64,000 nucleotides of DNA from Vibrio penaeicida (GCF_002933855.1 NZ_BFAQ01000023.1:77380-141379); one strand, 5' to 3'; counted from the stretch's first letter, positions 1 to 9,999 are shown. Program-made: numbers and translations. The notes: generated by a model not told the origin, from the sequence alone.

Positions 1-421
1 CTTTATTTTACTCTAGTAAATTATTTTATGGAATGAAGATCAAATCTTTGTTTTTGATTTTGTACAAATATCATTGTGAGCCTTTTAGAAATTTTTCTAT
101 TCAAAAATAAACTTTAATATTCTCGTTGTAGACAAGAGAGGAACGAGACAGTAGTTCCGAACTTAATGTAATAACTTTTTTGATGTACTTAAAAATTGGA
201 TTGTTATCGCTACATATAAAAGCCAAAAAATAGTTAGTTTTTAAAATCAACAAACATTAACCAATTAATTTTATTGATCTTAATTTACAAAAACACAGAA
301 TTTTAATGTTAGAAATCTGTTTTATCTATTAAACATTTATTTCTCTTTGAGAAATAAGCGGGCTCCCTATGTCGCAATTACTTGAAAATTAAATTTATTT
401 CTTTTTACGAGTGGGTGAATA
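1..421. other. AT-rich intergenic region
   Basis: This stretch is very AT-rich and has no open reading frame that looks coding. It should hold the promoter of the secreted protein that follows, but I see no convincing -35/-10 pair or operator. A purine-rich GTGGGTGA just before position 420 is the likely ribosome binding site of that gene. Confidence 0.5.
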
Positions 422-1186
422 ATGATGAAAATTTTAACTTTTTTATTAGTTGGAAGTGTATTTTCGGTAAGTGCGCAAGCGGCAAACATGTGGAAAACAG
501 TATACGAGCAGCTTGATCTAGGTGGACTAAAGACACCAAATGAAAAAGTTCATATAGAGTGTCATTTCGACCTGCTCTCGGTGAACTTAACCAAAGATCA
601 TGATGTCACTAAACTAAAAATGAACAAGGCTCCAAATCGCAAACGTTGTGAGTTTGCAATACAGGATGTCGTTAAGCGTGATACCCCGTTTAAATTTTCT
701 TTTGATTTCAAGACTAACGACAACTTTGCACACTACAGTCAATGGCACAGCTACTTCCAGCTACATTCAGTACCAGATCAAGGTGAAGCGTGGCGCTGTC
801 CAATCATGGCTCTTGAGTCTGTAAACGGTACGCTAAGAATGTTCAACCGCTGGGATGAAAACCAAATTTCAGTAACAAAGAATGGGTCATGTGGCGGGGC
901 TGGTAACTCTATCGAATACAGAAAGCTATTCAGCGATTACTACTACGAAGCAGACAGTTGGTACAATGTAGAAATCAGTGGTGAGCTTTCTCATAACAAA
1001 GATGCATGCTTAACAGTAAAAATTAACGATGAAGTGCTATCTGATGTATGCGGTCCAAACACATTCAACGATATTCAAAAGCCTTACATCAAGTTCGGTA
1101 TCTATAAACCAACTTCATGGGAAGTGGATAACGAAGAAATTGAATTAAGTGTTAAAAACATTCGCTACCACGAGCTAGCCAACTAA
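422..1186 (+). CDS. Secreted polysaccharide-lyase-fold protein
   Basis: The product is 254 residues with a clear signal peptide (MMKILTFLLVGSVFSVSAQA, cut near residue 21). The rest looks like a single beta-jelly-roll domain of the concanavalin/heparin-lyase type: alternating aromatic strands (FAHYSQWHSYFQLHS, near residues 100-115), a YKLF/DSWYNVEISGEL segment, and KFGIYKPTSW near the C-terminus, which resembles the KxGIYR strand of alginate and glucuronan lyases. Four or more cysteines are present, fitting a periplasmic or secreted protein. A role in cutting or binding an acidic polysaccharide is inferred from the fold; catalytic residues cannot be assigned with confidence. It stands alone, followed by a strong terminator, and precedes pdxH on the other strand. 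Confidence 0.6.
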   Translation: MMKILTFLLVGSVFSVSAQAANMWKTVYEQLDLGGLKTPNEKVHIECHFDLLSVNLTKDHDVTKLKMNKAPNRKRCEFAIQDVVKRDTPFKFSFDFKTNDNFAHYSQWHSYFQLHSVPDQGEAWRCPIMALESVNGTLRMFNRWDENQISVTKNGSCGGAGNSIEYRKLFSDYYYEADSWYNVEISGELSHNKDACLTVKINDEVLSDVCGPNTFNDIQKPYIKFGIYKPTSWEVDNEEIELSVKNIRYHELAN

Positions 1187-1205
1187 AAAAGTAAATAAAA
1201 ACAAA

Positions 1206-1240
1206 ACGCCGCACTGATTTACAGTGCGGCGTGTTTTTTT
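1206..1240 (+). terminator. Rho-independent terminator, probably bidirectional
   Basis: An 11-bp perfect stem (ACGCCGCACTG at 1206-1216 with its complement at 1222-1232), a 5-nt loop and a run of T follow the secreted protein gene. An A-rich run on the left side lets it also end pdxH transcription, which converges from the right. Confidence 0.9.
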
Positions 1241-1286
1241 TACACTCAAACGGAATTTTGAAGCAGCATGAGTATGTTGAATCTCA

Positions 1287-1922
1287 TTATGGCGCGAGTC
1301 GGTCTATCGCCCACTCATCATCATCGCGTGAAAATAAGAAGCGATCATGAAGACGATGTTCGCCGCCTTGCCAAAACTCCATACTTTCAGGCTTCACTCG
1401 AAAACCACCCCAAAACGTCGGAACCGGAATTTCCCCATTCTCAAACTGCTTTTTTACTTCCATATACTTGCTGATCAGCATGCTACGGGCAGATAGGCGG
1501 CTACTTTGTTTACTTGCAATAGCGGCAATTTGGCTCTCTTTAGGCCTGGAGCTAAAATATTTCATGTTCTCCATTGCCGTAAGTTTTTGAGCCACACCAG
1601 TCACATGTACTTGTCGTTCCAATGGGTGCCAAGGGAAATGAAGACTGATCTTACTGTGGTTATCGAGGTGTTGCGCCTTACGGCTACCTAAGTTGGTATA
1701 AAATACAAATCCCTCTTTATCGACACTTTTCAACAACACAATTCTTTGGAAAGGCATGCCGTTTTCATCAACGGTCGCCACTGTCATCGCCGTCGGATCG
1801 GTCAATTTGGCGTCTACAGCTTGCTGAAGCCACAAATTAAATTGATCAATCGGATCAGATTTCAAATCTCGACGCCTTAAGCCGTCTTTTGTGTATTCAC
1901 GGCGAATATCTGAAAGTTCCAT
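1287..1922 (-). CDS. pdxH: Pyridoxamine 5'-phosphate oxidase
   Basis: The 211-residue product matches PdxH in full length and order. The enzyme uses FMN to oxidise pyridoxine- or pyridoxamine-phosphate to pyridoxal 5'-phosphate in the cytoplasm, the last step of vitamin B6 cofactor synthesis and salvage. Family motifs visible are [34 protein letters not shown], the [17 protein letters not shown] region, [13 protein letters not shown], and the C-terminal FWGGFRV...[13 protein letters not shown] ending RLAP. The start is the ATG at 1922. It is divergent from lapC and looks monocistronic. Confidence 0.97.
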   Translation of the reverse strand: MELSDIRREYTKDGLRRRDLKSDPIDQFNLWLQQAVDAKLTDPTAMTVATVDENGMPFQRIVLLKSVDKEGFVFYTNLGSRKAQHLDNHSKISLHFPWHPLERQVHVTGVAQKLTAMENMKYFSSRPKESQIAAIASKQSSRLSARSMLISKYMEVKKQFENGEIPVPTFWGGFRVKPESMEFWQGGEHRLHDRFLFSRDDDEWAIDRLAP

Positions 1923-2214
1923 TTCGACTCCTTCTGGTTTCCGATGATTTTGCGCCTAAGGATATGGGAACTCAAGTCATTTTTCTTTCTGTTTTTCTAT
2001 CCGCTATACGAACCCATCGAATTTAAAAATAAGCATTTTGAGGTAACTATCTGCCACCTTGATATGTGAATGTATTTAGCTGAGGTATAATTAAATGAAC
2101 AACTTAACAATTTATTCATCAAATCCGAAGATTCACAAGCGTTAGCATGAAAATTGCTTCAAGATAAAACACACAAATTTTTGTCGACCGTCTGATTTGT
2201 TGCAAGGGAAATAC

Positions 2215-3606
2215 ATGGACACCAAGAGCCTGAAAAAGCTGGACTCGAAAGAACTAGACTACGTGGATGATAAAACAGCCGCTTTACTTCTGAACACACC
2301 AAGTAGTGCTAGAATTCTTCTTTGGGTAGTAGTGCTGTTTTTTGCTATTGCCATTGGGTGGGCTGCTTGGGCACAAATTGATAAGGTAACCGTAGGTCAA
2401 GGCAAGGTTATCCCGTCTTCACAATTACAGGTGGTTCAAAACCTTGAAGGGGGATTGGTTAAGAAAATCCTTGTTCACGAAGGTGAGATGGTTGAAAAAG
2501 GGCAACAGCTTCTTCTGATTGATGATACCAGATTTCGTTCTGATTTTCGCGAAAGAGAACAGCAAGTCACCAACCTGACTGCCAATGTACTGCAATTATC
2601 CGCATCCATCGCGAGTATTAAGATCCGTGAAGATTTAGACCCAGATAACTGGCAAGACAGCGTTGTAATCGAAAACGACAAATTGATCTTCCCAGAGCAA
2701 TTGGCTGAAAATGATCCTCAATTAGTCGCTCGCCAATTTGCAGAATATCGCCAAGATCTCAATAATCTTAAGAATCAGGTATCCGTTCTTGATCAGCAAG
2801 TAGAACAGAAACTTCAAGACCTCGTCGAAATCAAAGCTCGAGTGACCAACCTTCAGCGCAGCTACGATTTTGCTAAAAAAGAACTGGATATTACGAAGCC
2901 ATTGGCGACAGAAGGCATCGTCCCTCGAATCGAGTTGCTAAAATTGGAACGACAACTCAACGATACGGGACGAGAGCTCACATCTACTGAACTGAAAGTA
3001 CCCGTATTAACCTCCGCCATCCGCGAAGCGATTTTAAGCCGAATAGATGCCGCACTAAAATTCCGTTCTGAGCAGCAAGAAAAGCTCAACCAAGCACAGG
3101 ATAAATTGTCGTCGTTAACAGAATCAACAGTTGGGCTTGAAGACCGCGTAAACCGAACCATTGTCGTATCCCCCGTTACTGGCACAATTAAAAAAATGCA
3201 CACAAATACCGTAGGTGGTGTAATTCAACCCGGCATGGATTTAGTGGAAATCGTCCCAACTGAGGACACTCTGCTGGTCGAAGCAAAAATTGCCCCTCAA
3301 GATATTGCCTTTTTAAGACCCGGTCTGCCTGCTATCGTTAAATTCAGTGCTTATGACTTTACTCGATACGGAGGTCTTGAAGGCATTTTGGAACACATCA
3401 GTGCGGATACCATCCAAGATGAAGAAGGCAATAGCTTTTACCTTGTTCGTGTACGGACTTTGCAAGACAGTTTTGGTCATTCAGAGCAGCTCCCAATCAT
3501 TCCGGGGATGACAACGTCAGTCGACATCATTACAGGAAAACGGTCTGTTCTGGATTACCTATTGAAACCTATTTCACGTGCCCAACAAACGGCATTGCGT
3601 GAATAA
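2215..3606 (+). CDS. lapC: Type I secretion membrane fusion protein, LapC-like (HlyD family)
   Basis: I place the start at the ATG at 2215, which has AAGGGAA six bases upstream, rather than an upstream TTG; this gives 463 residues. A single membrane anchor lies near residues 30-52 (ILLWVVVLFFAIAIGWAAWA). Then come a lipoyl-like strand (VTVGQGKVIPSSQLQVVQNLEGGLV), a long alpha-helical hairpin/coiled coil (about 100-310), and the HlyD signature near the C-terminus (VSPVTGTIKKM...GGVIQPGMDLVEIVP). It links the inner-membrane ABC exporter to a TolC-like channel. With lapG, lapD and lapB following it forms an adhesin export and release module. The TolC partner is not in this window. Confidence 0.9.
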   Translation: MDTKSLKKLDSKELDYVDDKTAALLLNTPSSARILLWVVVLFFAIAIGWAAWAQIDKVTVGQGKVIPSSQLQVVQNLEGGLVKKILVHEGEMVEKGQQLLLIDDTRFRSDFREREQQVTNLTANVLQLSASIASIKIREDLDPDNWQDSVVIENDKLIFPEQLAENDPQLVARQFAEYRQDLNNLKNQVSVLDQQVEQKLQDLVEIKARVTNLQRSYDFAKKELDITKPLATEGIVPRIELLKLERQLNDTGRELTSTELKVPVLTSAIREAILSRIDAALKFRSEQQEKLNQAQDKLSSLTESTVGLEDRVNRTIVVSPVTGTIKKMHTNTVGGVIQPGMDLVEIVPTEDTLLVEAKIAPQDIAFLRPGLPAIVKFSAYDFTRYGGLEGILEHISADTIQDEEGNSFYLVRVRTLQDSFGHSEQLPIIPGMTTSVDIITGKRSVLDYLLKPISRAQQTALRE

Positions 3607-3710
3607 ATTGGGGAAATACATTGAATGCAATTCGGAGGAAAATTTGTCATTTACCAACGACTTGGCACGTAACATTGCCTCAAACACTCTGTGAACCGAC
3701 CTGATTGTTG

Positions 3711-4391
3711 ATGGTGATTAACCGAATAAAAACAGGTGCATTATTAATGTGCCTGTTGTCACTTCCATTCACCTCAGTGGCTCTAAATACAAAAGAGCAA
3801 CGCTGGGTAGAGGCTGTTCGAGGCACGTATGGCGATCGCGCAGCGAAACGTGTTACCGCTTGGCGAAATGGTATTGCTGACTACCACAGTTTGAAAGAAA
3901 AAGATCAACTTGAAGCCGTCAATAATTTCTTTAATCAGATGAATTTTGTCGACGATATTAACCTGTGGGGCCGAAAAGACTACTGGGCAACCCCCTTAGA
4001 GTTTCTAGGAAGCGCAGGTGGAGACTGTGAAGATTTCACAATTGCGAAGTATTTCTCATTGCTTGAGCTTGGCGTCCCAGATAAGAAGCTGCGCTTAGTG
4101 TACGTTAAAGCGATTGAATTAAATCAATTTCACATGGTTTTGGCGTACTACCGAACGCCAAGTTCGCAGCCTTTGATTTTGGATAATTTAATCGCAGACA
4201 TTAAGCCAGCATCGAAACGCAGAGACTTACTGCCTATCTACAGTTTTAACGGTAAAAACCTATGGCTAATGAAAGAAAAAGCCAGTGGTAAGCTAGCAGG
4301 AAAATCCTCTCGCCTGAGCTTATGGAACGATTTACGCTCACGCGAACAAAGATTGAAATTAAATAAACCCATTATTAATTATGATGAGTAA
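3711..4391 (+). CDS. lapG: LapG-like periplasmic cysteine protease (BTLCP family)
   Basis: About 226 residues with an N-terminal signal sequence (KTGALLMCLLSLPFTSVAL). Bacterial transglutaminase-like cysteine proteinases use a Cys-His-Asp triad, seen here as Cys in GGDCEDFTIAKYF, His in QFHMVLAYY and Asp in LILDNL; the acidic DCED segment also matches the calcium-binding site of LapG. In Pseudomonas, LapG cuts the N-terminal retention module of the adhesin LapA and is held inactive by LapD when c-di-GMP is high. The exact start is uncertain: TTG, TTG, ATG and GTG codons follow each other at 3705-3716 and no strong ribosome site is visible. lapD begins six bases after the stop. Confidence 0.9.
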   Translation: MVINRIKTGALLMCLLSLPFTSVALNTKEQRWVEAVRGTYGDRAAKRVTAWRNGIADYHSLKEKDQLEAVNNFFNQMNFVDDINLWGRKDYWATPLEFLGSAGGDCEDFTIAKYFSLLELGVPDKKLRLVYVKAIELNQFHMVLAYYRTPSSQPLILDNLIADIKPASKRRDLLPIYSFNGKNLWLMKEKASGKLAGKSSRLSLWNDLRSREQRLKLNKPIINYDE

Positions 4392-4396
4392 GCACC

Positions 4397-6307
4397 ATGA
4401 CACTATATAGACAGCTAGTCGCTTGGATGTTGGCAGTATTTCTACTGCTAATAACCTCCGTCTTTGCGATTGAGTTTAACACCACACGGAATTTCTTAGA
4501 GCAAGCACAACGCTCTGAGGTGAATAACACCATCAACACCGTTGGGCTCGCGTTAGCACCTTATCTTGAAAATCAGGATGAAGTTGCCGTGGAGTCTGTT
4601 ATAAACGCCTTGTTTGATGGCAGCTCATATTCAGCAGTCAGGCTCATCTTCCTTAGTAACGACAAGGAAATAGTTCGAACCTACCCCATAAAAAATCACG
4701 ACATTCCAGACTGGTTCACGAATTTGGATTTGTTTAGAACGATTCATGATCGCCGAGTCGTGACCAGTGGGTGGCTCCAACTGGCAGAAGTGGAAATTAT
4801 CAGCCATCCAGGGGATGCCTACTTCCAACTTTGGCAAGCTCTCACAAGCTTAGTCACACTATTCACAGGAATCTTCATCATTGGTGCGGTGGTGATTTCT
4901 GCGGTGGTAAGACGTGCATTGACCCCGCTAACACTCATCATTCAGAAAATGAAAGAAGTGGCTAATAATCACTTTGGTGAACCACTTGAACGCCCCCGGA
5001 CTCGAGACTTGATTGCCGTCGTCGATGGCATTAATGCCATGTCTGCCCAAGTTGAAAAAAGCTTTAAAGCGCAAGCGAGAGAAGCCCAGCAGTTACGTGA
5101 AAGAGCGTATATGGATCCCGTATCACAACTGGGTAACCGTTCATTCTTTATTGGCCAGCTAAACACGTGGTTAAGCGAATCCGCAATAGGTGGCGTGGCC
5201 ATTTTGCAAGCAACCTTCATAAAAGAAGCGTACGACGATGAAGGCTACGAAATTGGCGACAACCTCGTAAAAGAGTTGGCTGACTTACTTAGAGCGACAA
5301 CCTCATCTCCAGACGTCACCATTGCACGTATCAATACCGCAGAGTTTGGTTTCATTCTTCCTAACTTAGAAGAAAGTGAATTGCGCATGGTGTCGGAAAG
5401 CATCATGAACTACACCCAAGATATTCGACCAGATCCGACAGGCACTGCGCCATCCGCCGCTTTCTTAGGTGTGGTGTACAACGAAAACCGCAAGAATACG
5501 ACAGAGATTCTGTCACTCGTCGATAACGCACTCTCGAAAGCACACGCTCATCCAGAGAAAACATATGGTCTCGTTACTGATGAACAAAACCATGTCCTTC
5601 TCGGAAAGCAGCAGTGGCGTACTTTGGTTGAAGAAGCCATCAGTAATCAATGGGTTGAATTTAAATTACAGACGGCAAATACGACAACAGGAGCAACGTA
5701 TCATCGAGAGGTTTTCTCTGCGATTGAGAAAAATGGTGAGCGCTTCACCGCAAACCAATATCTTTTTGCTTTAGAGCAGTTAAATGCCGGTCACATCTTT
5801 GACCAATACGTTATCGTGGCCATGCTAGATAAGCTTCGTAGCCGAGAAATCACGGATACATTAGCAATTAACTTAACCATCAGCAGTGTCACCGAGCCAA
5901 GCTTTATTCGTTGGTTAACCCAAACGCTGACTAAGAGCGGCGCGCTCGCGAGCAAACTGCATTTTGAAATTCCGGAATCTTGCTTTATCAACCACCAGCA
6001 CCACACCGCTTTAATCTGTCACGCTATTCGTAGCGCTGGAGCGGATTTTGGTGTGGATAATTACGGTCGTCATTTCCACTCTTTGGAATACATCAACGAA
6101 TTTAGGCCGGCTTACGTTAAGCTGGATTATCTGTACACTCACCAAATTGATGATGAGAAGCAGAAGTATACACTTACTTCAATCTCTCGAACTGCGCATA
6201 ACCTTGGCATTAAAACCATCGCTTCGCGTGTAGAAACACAAGCACAGCTGGATTTTCTTTCTGAGCACTTTATTGAAGCATTCCAAGGCTTCATTGTTGA
6301 TAAATAA
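4397..6307 (+). CDS. lapD: LapD-like c-di-GMP receptor (degenerate GGDEF-EAL)
   Basis: 636 residues: TM helix about 8-26, periplasmic LapD/MoxY-type domain 27-145, TM helix about 148-170, HAMP, GGDEF-like domain (about 245-400) and EAL-like domain (about 405-630). The GGDEF motif is replaced by NTAEFGF and the EAL motif by HREVF, so neither synthesis nor breakdown of c-di-GMP is expected; a receptor role is. The periplasmic domain keeps Trp126 in SGWLQLAEV, matching the tryptophan with which Pseudomonas LapD grips LapG. It lies directly after lapG, six bases apart, supporting co-translation of the protease and its inhibitor-receptor. Confidence 0.92.
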   Translation: MTLYRQLVAWMLAVFLLLITSVFAIEFNTTRNFLEQAQRSEVNNTINTVGLALAPYLENQDEVAVESVINALFDGSSYSAVRLIFLSNDKEIVRTYPIKNHDIPDWFTNLDLFRTIHDRRVVTSGWLQLAEVEIISHPGDAYFQLWQALTSLVTLFTGIFIIGAVVISAVVRRALTPLTLIIQKMKEVANNHFGEPLERPRTRDLIAVVDGINAMSAQVEKSFKAQAREAQQLRERAYMDPVSQLGNRSFFIGQLNTWLSESAIGGVAILQATFIKEAYDDEGYEIGDNLVKELADLLRATTSSPDVTIARINTAEFGFILPNLEESELRMVSESIMNYTQDIRPDPTGTAPSAAFLGVVYNENRKNTTEILSLVDNALSKAHAHPEKTYGLVTDEQNHVLLGKQQWRTLVEEAISNQWVEFKLQTANTTTGATYHREVFSAIEKNGERFTANQYLFALEQLNAGHIFDQYVIVAMLDKLRSREITDTLAINLTISSVTEPSFIRWLTQTLTKSGALASKLHFEIPESCFINHQHHTALICHAIRSAGADFGVDNYGRHFHSLEYINEFRPAYVKLDYLYTHQIDDEKQKYTLTSISRTAHNLGIKTIASRVETQAQLDFLSEHFIEAFQGFIVDK

Positions 6308-6326
6308 GTTTTAAGGTCTATCAAGG

Positions 6327-8438
6327 ATGCAAGATCCGTTGTTGAACTCACTGGTGTACATTAGCCGCTACTACGGCATGTCGAATTCACCAGAAGCACT
6401 CGTAAGTGGCTTACCGTTAGCAGACGGTAAGCTGACACCATTCCTGTTTCCACGCTCAGCAGAAAGAGCGGGCTTAGTCGCCCGTGAAAATCGCACTGAA
6501 TTTGAAGGAATACCGGAACTGATTCTACCAGCAGTGTTGCTTCTCAAAGGGGGAGACGCTTGTGTACTTGTGAGCATAAACCGTGAAACGCAAGAAGCGG
6601 AAGTGGTAACATCAGACTCCCACCTTATGCCAATTTCGTTGCCTCTTGAAGAATTGAAGCAACTGTACACAGGGCGCTACTTTTTAGTTAAAAAGCAATT
6701 TCGCTACGATGAACGCTCTCCAGAAGTATTGAAACCGCGTGATGGTCATTGGTTTTGGAGTACACTACTCGAATCCAAACACATCTACCGTGACGTACTG
6801 ATTGCTTCCATTCTGATCAATCTGTTTGCCATTGCCGCCCCCATGTTTACTCGATTGGTGTACGACAAAGTGGTGCCGAACCTTGCGTTTGAATCCCTGT
6901 GGGTATTGGCATCTGGTATTTTTGTTGTCTTCCTTTTCGACTTTCTTCTTAAGTTGCTGCGAAGTTACTTCATTGATGTTGCGGGTAAGAAATCCGATAT
7001 TTTGATTTCATCGAAATTGTTCAGCAAAGTCATGGGCATTCGAATGGAGTCACGCCCTGCCTCTGTGGGCGCTTTTGCAAGACACCTGCAAGAATTTGAA
7101 TCGATCCGAGAGTTCTTTACCTCTGCGACTGTCTCTTCATTGATTGACCTCCCTTTTGCTTTGCTGTTTTTGGTGGTCATTTGGTTAGTGGCTGGGAATC
7201 TGGTGATCGTGCCTATTGTCGGAATCCTTATTCTGATCATTCATTCAATGCTTATCCAAGGTCCTTTGAGAAAAAGCATCGAAGAAGGATCCCGTTTGGC
7301 TTCACAAAAATACGCCAACCTGATCGAAAGCCTTGCGGGGCTAGAAACCGTAAAAGTATTTGGTGCACAAAGCCAATTCCAATACCGCTGGGAAGAAGCG
7401 GTAGCGCATATGGCAAACTGGAACATCAAAAGCCGTCGCATTACCGATTCGATTCAAAACGCGGCGGGCTTTATTCAGCAAACCGCAAACGTCGGTATGA
7501 TCATTGTGGGTGTGTACCTGATTGCAGAGGGTGAACTGAGCATGGGTGGGTTAATCGCCGCCACTATGTTGAGCGGTCGCGCAGTCGGTCCTCTTGTGCA
7601 ACTGTCACTGCTTTCTACCCGATACAATCAAGCTAAATCTTCTATGACCATCATCGAACAAGTGATGTCGATGCCCGAAGAGCAAGAGGAAGGTAAACGT
7701 TATATCCATCGCCCAATCATTCAAGGAAAGATTGAGCTCGACCGGGTGACATTTCACTACCCAGACTCCGATCTCGCTTCTGTTCGAGACGTGAGCATTT
7801 GCATTAATCCGGGTGAAAAAGTGGCGATCATTGGCCGTATTGGTTCAGGTAAAACGACGATAGAGCGCCTCATTATGGGGCTTTATCAACCCACAGAAGG
7901 CAATGTCCGAATAGACGATACGGACATTGCTCAGCTGCACCACGCTGATGTACGCCGAAACATTGGTTGTGTACCGCAAGATATCACTCTGTTCTTTGGT
8001 TCAATTCGAGACAACATTACACTTGGTCAACCTTTAGTGGATGACAGGGAAGTACTGGATGCGGCAAACCGAGGTGGTGTGACAGTATTTACTCAACAAG
8101 ACCCCGCAGGGCTCGAAAGGCAGGTGGGTGAAGGGGGGCTTCTACTGTCTGGCGGTCAGCGCCAATCCGTTGCCATATCGCGAGCATTCCTTGGTAGGCC
8201 TCCGGTTCTACTGATGGACGAACCAACCAGTTCTATGGATAACCGTTCCGAAATGCACATCAAACATCAGCTCGTTAACCTGAAAAAGAGCGAGACACTG
8301 ATTTTGATTACGCACAAAACCTCAATGCTCGATGTCGTAGATCGTGTAATTGTCATGGAAAAAGGCGCAGTGATCGCCGACGGACCAAAAGAACAAGTTC
8401 TCAACAGCTTGAAACAAGGTCGTGTGAAAGCATCATAG
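6327..8438 (+). CDS. lapB: Type I secretion ABC permease/ATPase, LapB-like
   Basis: 703 residues. Residues 1-125 form a C39-peptidase-like domain that lacks the catalytic cysteine (LNSLVYISRYYG where a peptidase would have Cys), so it should bind substrate rather than cut a leader. The membrane domain spans about 150-430 with several hydrophobic helices, followed by an ATPase domain with Walker A GRIGSGKTT, signature LSGGQRQS, Walker B VLLMDEPTSS and H-loop ITHKTS. It would export a large RTX-type adhesin with LapC and an outer-membrane TolC homologue. The ribosome site AAGG precedes the ATG, and a terminator follows within 50 bp, closing the lapCGDB operon. Confidence 0.93.
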   Translation: MQDPLLNSLVYISRYYGMSNSPEALVSGLPLADGKLTPFLFPRSAERAGLVARENRTEFEGIPELILPAVLLLKGGDACVLVSINRETQEAEVVTSDSHLMPISLPLEELKQLYTGRYFLVKKQFRYDERSPEVLKPRDGHWFWSTLLESKHIYRDVLIASILINLFAIAAPMFTRLVYDKVVPNLAFESLWVLASGIFVVFLFDFLLKLLRSYFIDVAGKKSDILISSKLFSKVMGIRMESRPASVGAFARHLQEFESIREFFTSATVSSLIDLPFALLFLVVIWLVAGNLVIVPIVGILILIIHSMLIQGPLRKSIEEGSRLASQKYANLIESLAGLETVKVFGAQSQFQYRWEEAVAHMANWNIKSRRITDSIQNAAGFIQQTANVGMIIVGVYLIAEGELSMGGLIAATMLSGRAVGPLVQLSLLSTRYNQAKSSMTIIEQVMSMPEEQEEGKRYIHRPIIQGKIELDRVTFHYPDSDLASVRDVSICINPGEKVAIIGRIGSGKTTIERLIMGLYQPTEGNVRIDDTDIAQLHHADVRRNIGCVPQDITLFFGSIRDNITLGQPLVDDREVLDAANRGGVTVFTQQDPAGLERQVGEGGLLLSGGQRQSVAISRAFLGRPPVLLMDEPTSSMDNRSEMHIKHQLVNLKKSETLILITHKTSMLDVVDRVIVMEKGAVIADGPKEQVLNSLKQGRVKAS

Positions 8439-8486
8439 TACTGCGTCCACAACCAATAATAATGCCAACATCAATTTGTGAATTTG

Positions 8487-8513
8487 GCCCTTTCTAACCG
8501 AGAGGGCTTTTTT
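8487..8513 (+). terminator. Terminator of the lapCGDB operon
   Basis: GCCCTTTC (8487-8494) pairs with GAGAGGGC (8500-8507) around a 5-nt loop with one G-T pair, followed by six T. Confidence 0.85.
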
Positions 8514-8676
8514 AATGCTGAAAGCTTCTTAATATTTAAATAACATCCAGCCTCTAACTAGTTTTGAATCTGAATATTTTACGCTCTATCAAATGAAATC
8601 CAAATACGTCATTTCTGCTAATCCCTAAGCAAAGCTACCCAGCAATGAAAAGATAAGGCTCAACACTCTTACCCTA

Positions 8677-8706
8677 AAAAAGAAAAACCCCGCCACAAGG
8701 GCGGGG
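8677..8706 (-). terminator. Terminator of the porin gene
   Basis: On the minus strand CCCCGCC (8706-8700) pairs with GGCGGGG (8694-8688) over a 5-nt loop, followed by TTTTTCTTTTTT. It sits about 40 bp after the porin stop codon. Confidence 0.92.
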
Positions 8707-8742
8707 TCAAAACTCTAAAAGTAGAAAAGGCAGTGGTAACTT

Positions 8743-9732
8743 TTAGAATTTAACTTCTAGACCTGCTGCATAACCCAGCTCAGTCTTAACCTTGTCACCG
8801 TTTGCTTCTTTAACATCAGCGTGACCTAGTTCTGCGTAAACTTTCACATTGCTATGGAACTTGTGAGTTACGTTTGCGTAGAAGTTGTGTACTTTTGCAG
8901 CATCTTTTGCATCACCGTAATCGTAACCACCAGCAATCGACGTTTTCTCATCAAGAGCGTACGCTGCAGAAAGCTTAGCAATGTTGATCTTTCCATCAAC
9001 CGTTACTTTATCGCCGCCGCTTAGCTTAGTTGTTGCGTAAGAAGCACCAACAGTAATTGCATCAAACGTACCTTTAACCTGCGCTAGCGCAGAGTTAGAT
9101 TTTACGTTTTTCGCTGTTACTTTACCGAAAGTAGCCGTATCCAGCTTAACTTGCTGAAGGTAAACTGCTGCTTCTATGTTGCCAAACTTGTAACCACCAG
9201 CAACATCGTAAGCAAACTTGTGCTCACCTTTAGTTTCTTTAACTTCAGCGTAAGAACCACCAACCCAAGCATTACCAAAAGTACCCGCATACTTAGCAAC
9301 TGAATCGCCAGAACCTACTGCTAACGTTTCAACTTCATCATCAAAGAACTTAATGCCGAACTCGATGTCGTTAGAGATACCAGCACCGTCGAAAGTCGTT
9401 GATTGACGACCTGCAGTGAACGTACCGAACTTGCTGTGTTGAAGACCAACATACAGCTCGTCGTTTTCAACGTCTGTTTTTTCGAATTTAAACGCCGCTT
9501 TACCAATAGCCGTTAGCTCGTCGTCTAGTTTAACCGTTGTTGTTGCGAACAAATCACCGTCATCTAGGCGGAATTTGTTTTCTGCGTTCTCGCCACGTTC
9601 TTTTTTGTACTGAACTTCAGCGGCACCACCAAGATCTAGCTTAACGCCATCCTTGTTGTAAATTTCTGCTGCGTTTACTGATGTTGCTGCAAGAGTTACA
9701 GCAACAGCTAGAATTGTCTTTTTCATTATCAT
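8743..9732 (-). CDS. Outer-membrane porin
   Basis: The product is about 327-329 residues. A signal peptide (MKKTILAVAVTLAATSVNAA) leads into AEIYNKDGVKLDLGG, the usual first strand of Gram-negative trimeric porins. Repeated amphipathic beta-strands (KFRLDDGDLFATTTVKL, LYVGLQHSKFGTFTAGRQ) and a terminal phenylalanine (GYAAGLEVKF) needed for BAM insertion are all present. FTAGRQSTTFDG corresponds to the strand before constriction loop L3. It would form a diffusion channel for small hydrophilic solutes. The start is either ATG at 9732 or, more typical for the signal peptide, ATG at 9726. The gene is flanked by a long upstream gap (9733-9999) and a strong terminator, so it is monocistronic; which Vibrio porin it matches (OmpU/OmpL/OmpN type) I cannot say. 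Confidence 0.9.
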   Translation of the reverse strand: MIMKKTILAVAVTLAATSVNAAEIYNKDGVKLDLGGAAEVQYKKERGENAENKFRLDDGDLFATTTVKLDDELTAIGKAAFKFEKTDVENDELYVGLQHSKFGTFTAGRQSTTFDGAGISNDIEFGIKFFDDEVETLAVGSGDSVAKYAGTFGNAWVGGSYAEVKETKGEHKFAYDVAGGYKFGNIEAAVYLQQVKLDTATFGKVTAKNVKSNSALAQVKGTFDAITVGASYATTKLSGGDKVTVDGKINIAKLSAAYALDEKTSIAGGYDYGDAKDAAKVHNFYANVTHKFHSNVKVYAELGHADVKEANGDKVKTELGYAAGLEVKF

Positions 9733-9999
9733 TCATCCACTGCTAATTATATTTAATTGCAAAAGAATTCATTTGCGCAATGGATATTAGACATAAGACG
9801 TTAGTTATCAATAGCCTCTTACTCACGCTTACACCTTACAAACCAATCACTTACAACACCTTACGTTTCTCATCTTTCATTACACAGAAAGGCAAATGTT
9901 TACAATTGACGAAGTGAAAAAGGTTGCGATGATAAGAGATAAGCTTTAGGAGTTTGGCGCACTGATTCTTTAGCTTATCGTAATTACGTCCCCCAATAT

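Larger units (their letters stand above)
8439..8742. other. Intergenic region between convergent genes
   Basis: No gene is visible. It holds a plus-strand terminator for the lap operon and a minus-strand terminator for the porin, with about 160 bp of AT-rich sequence between them in which I recognise nothing. Confidence 0.6.

Noticed and set aside
9724-9740. ATTATCATT-like sequence before the porin as a Fur box
   Set aside because: Only one half-site fits and it overlaps the start codons.
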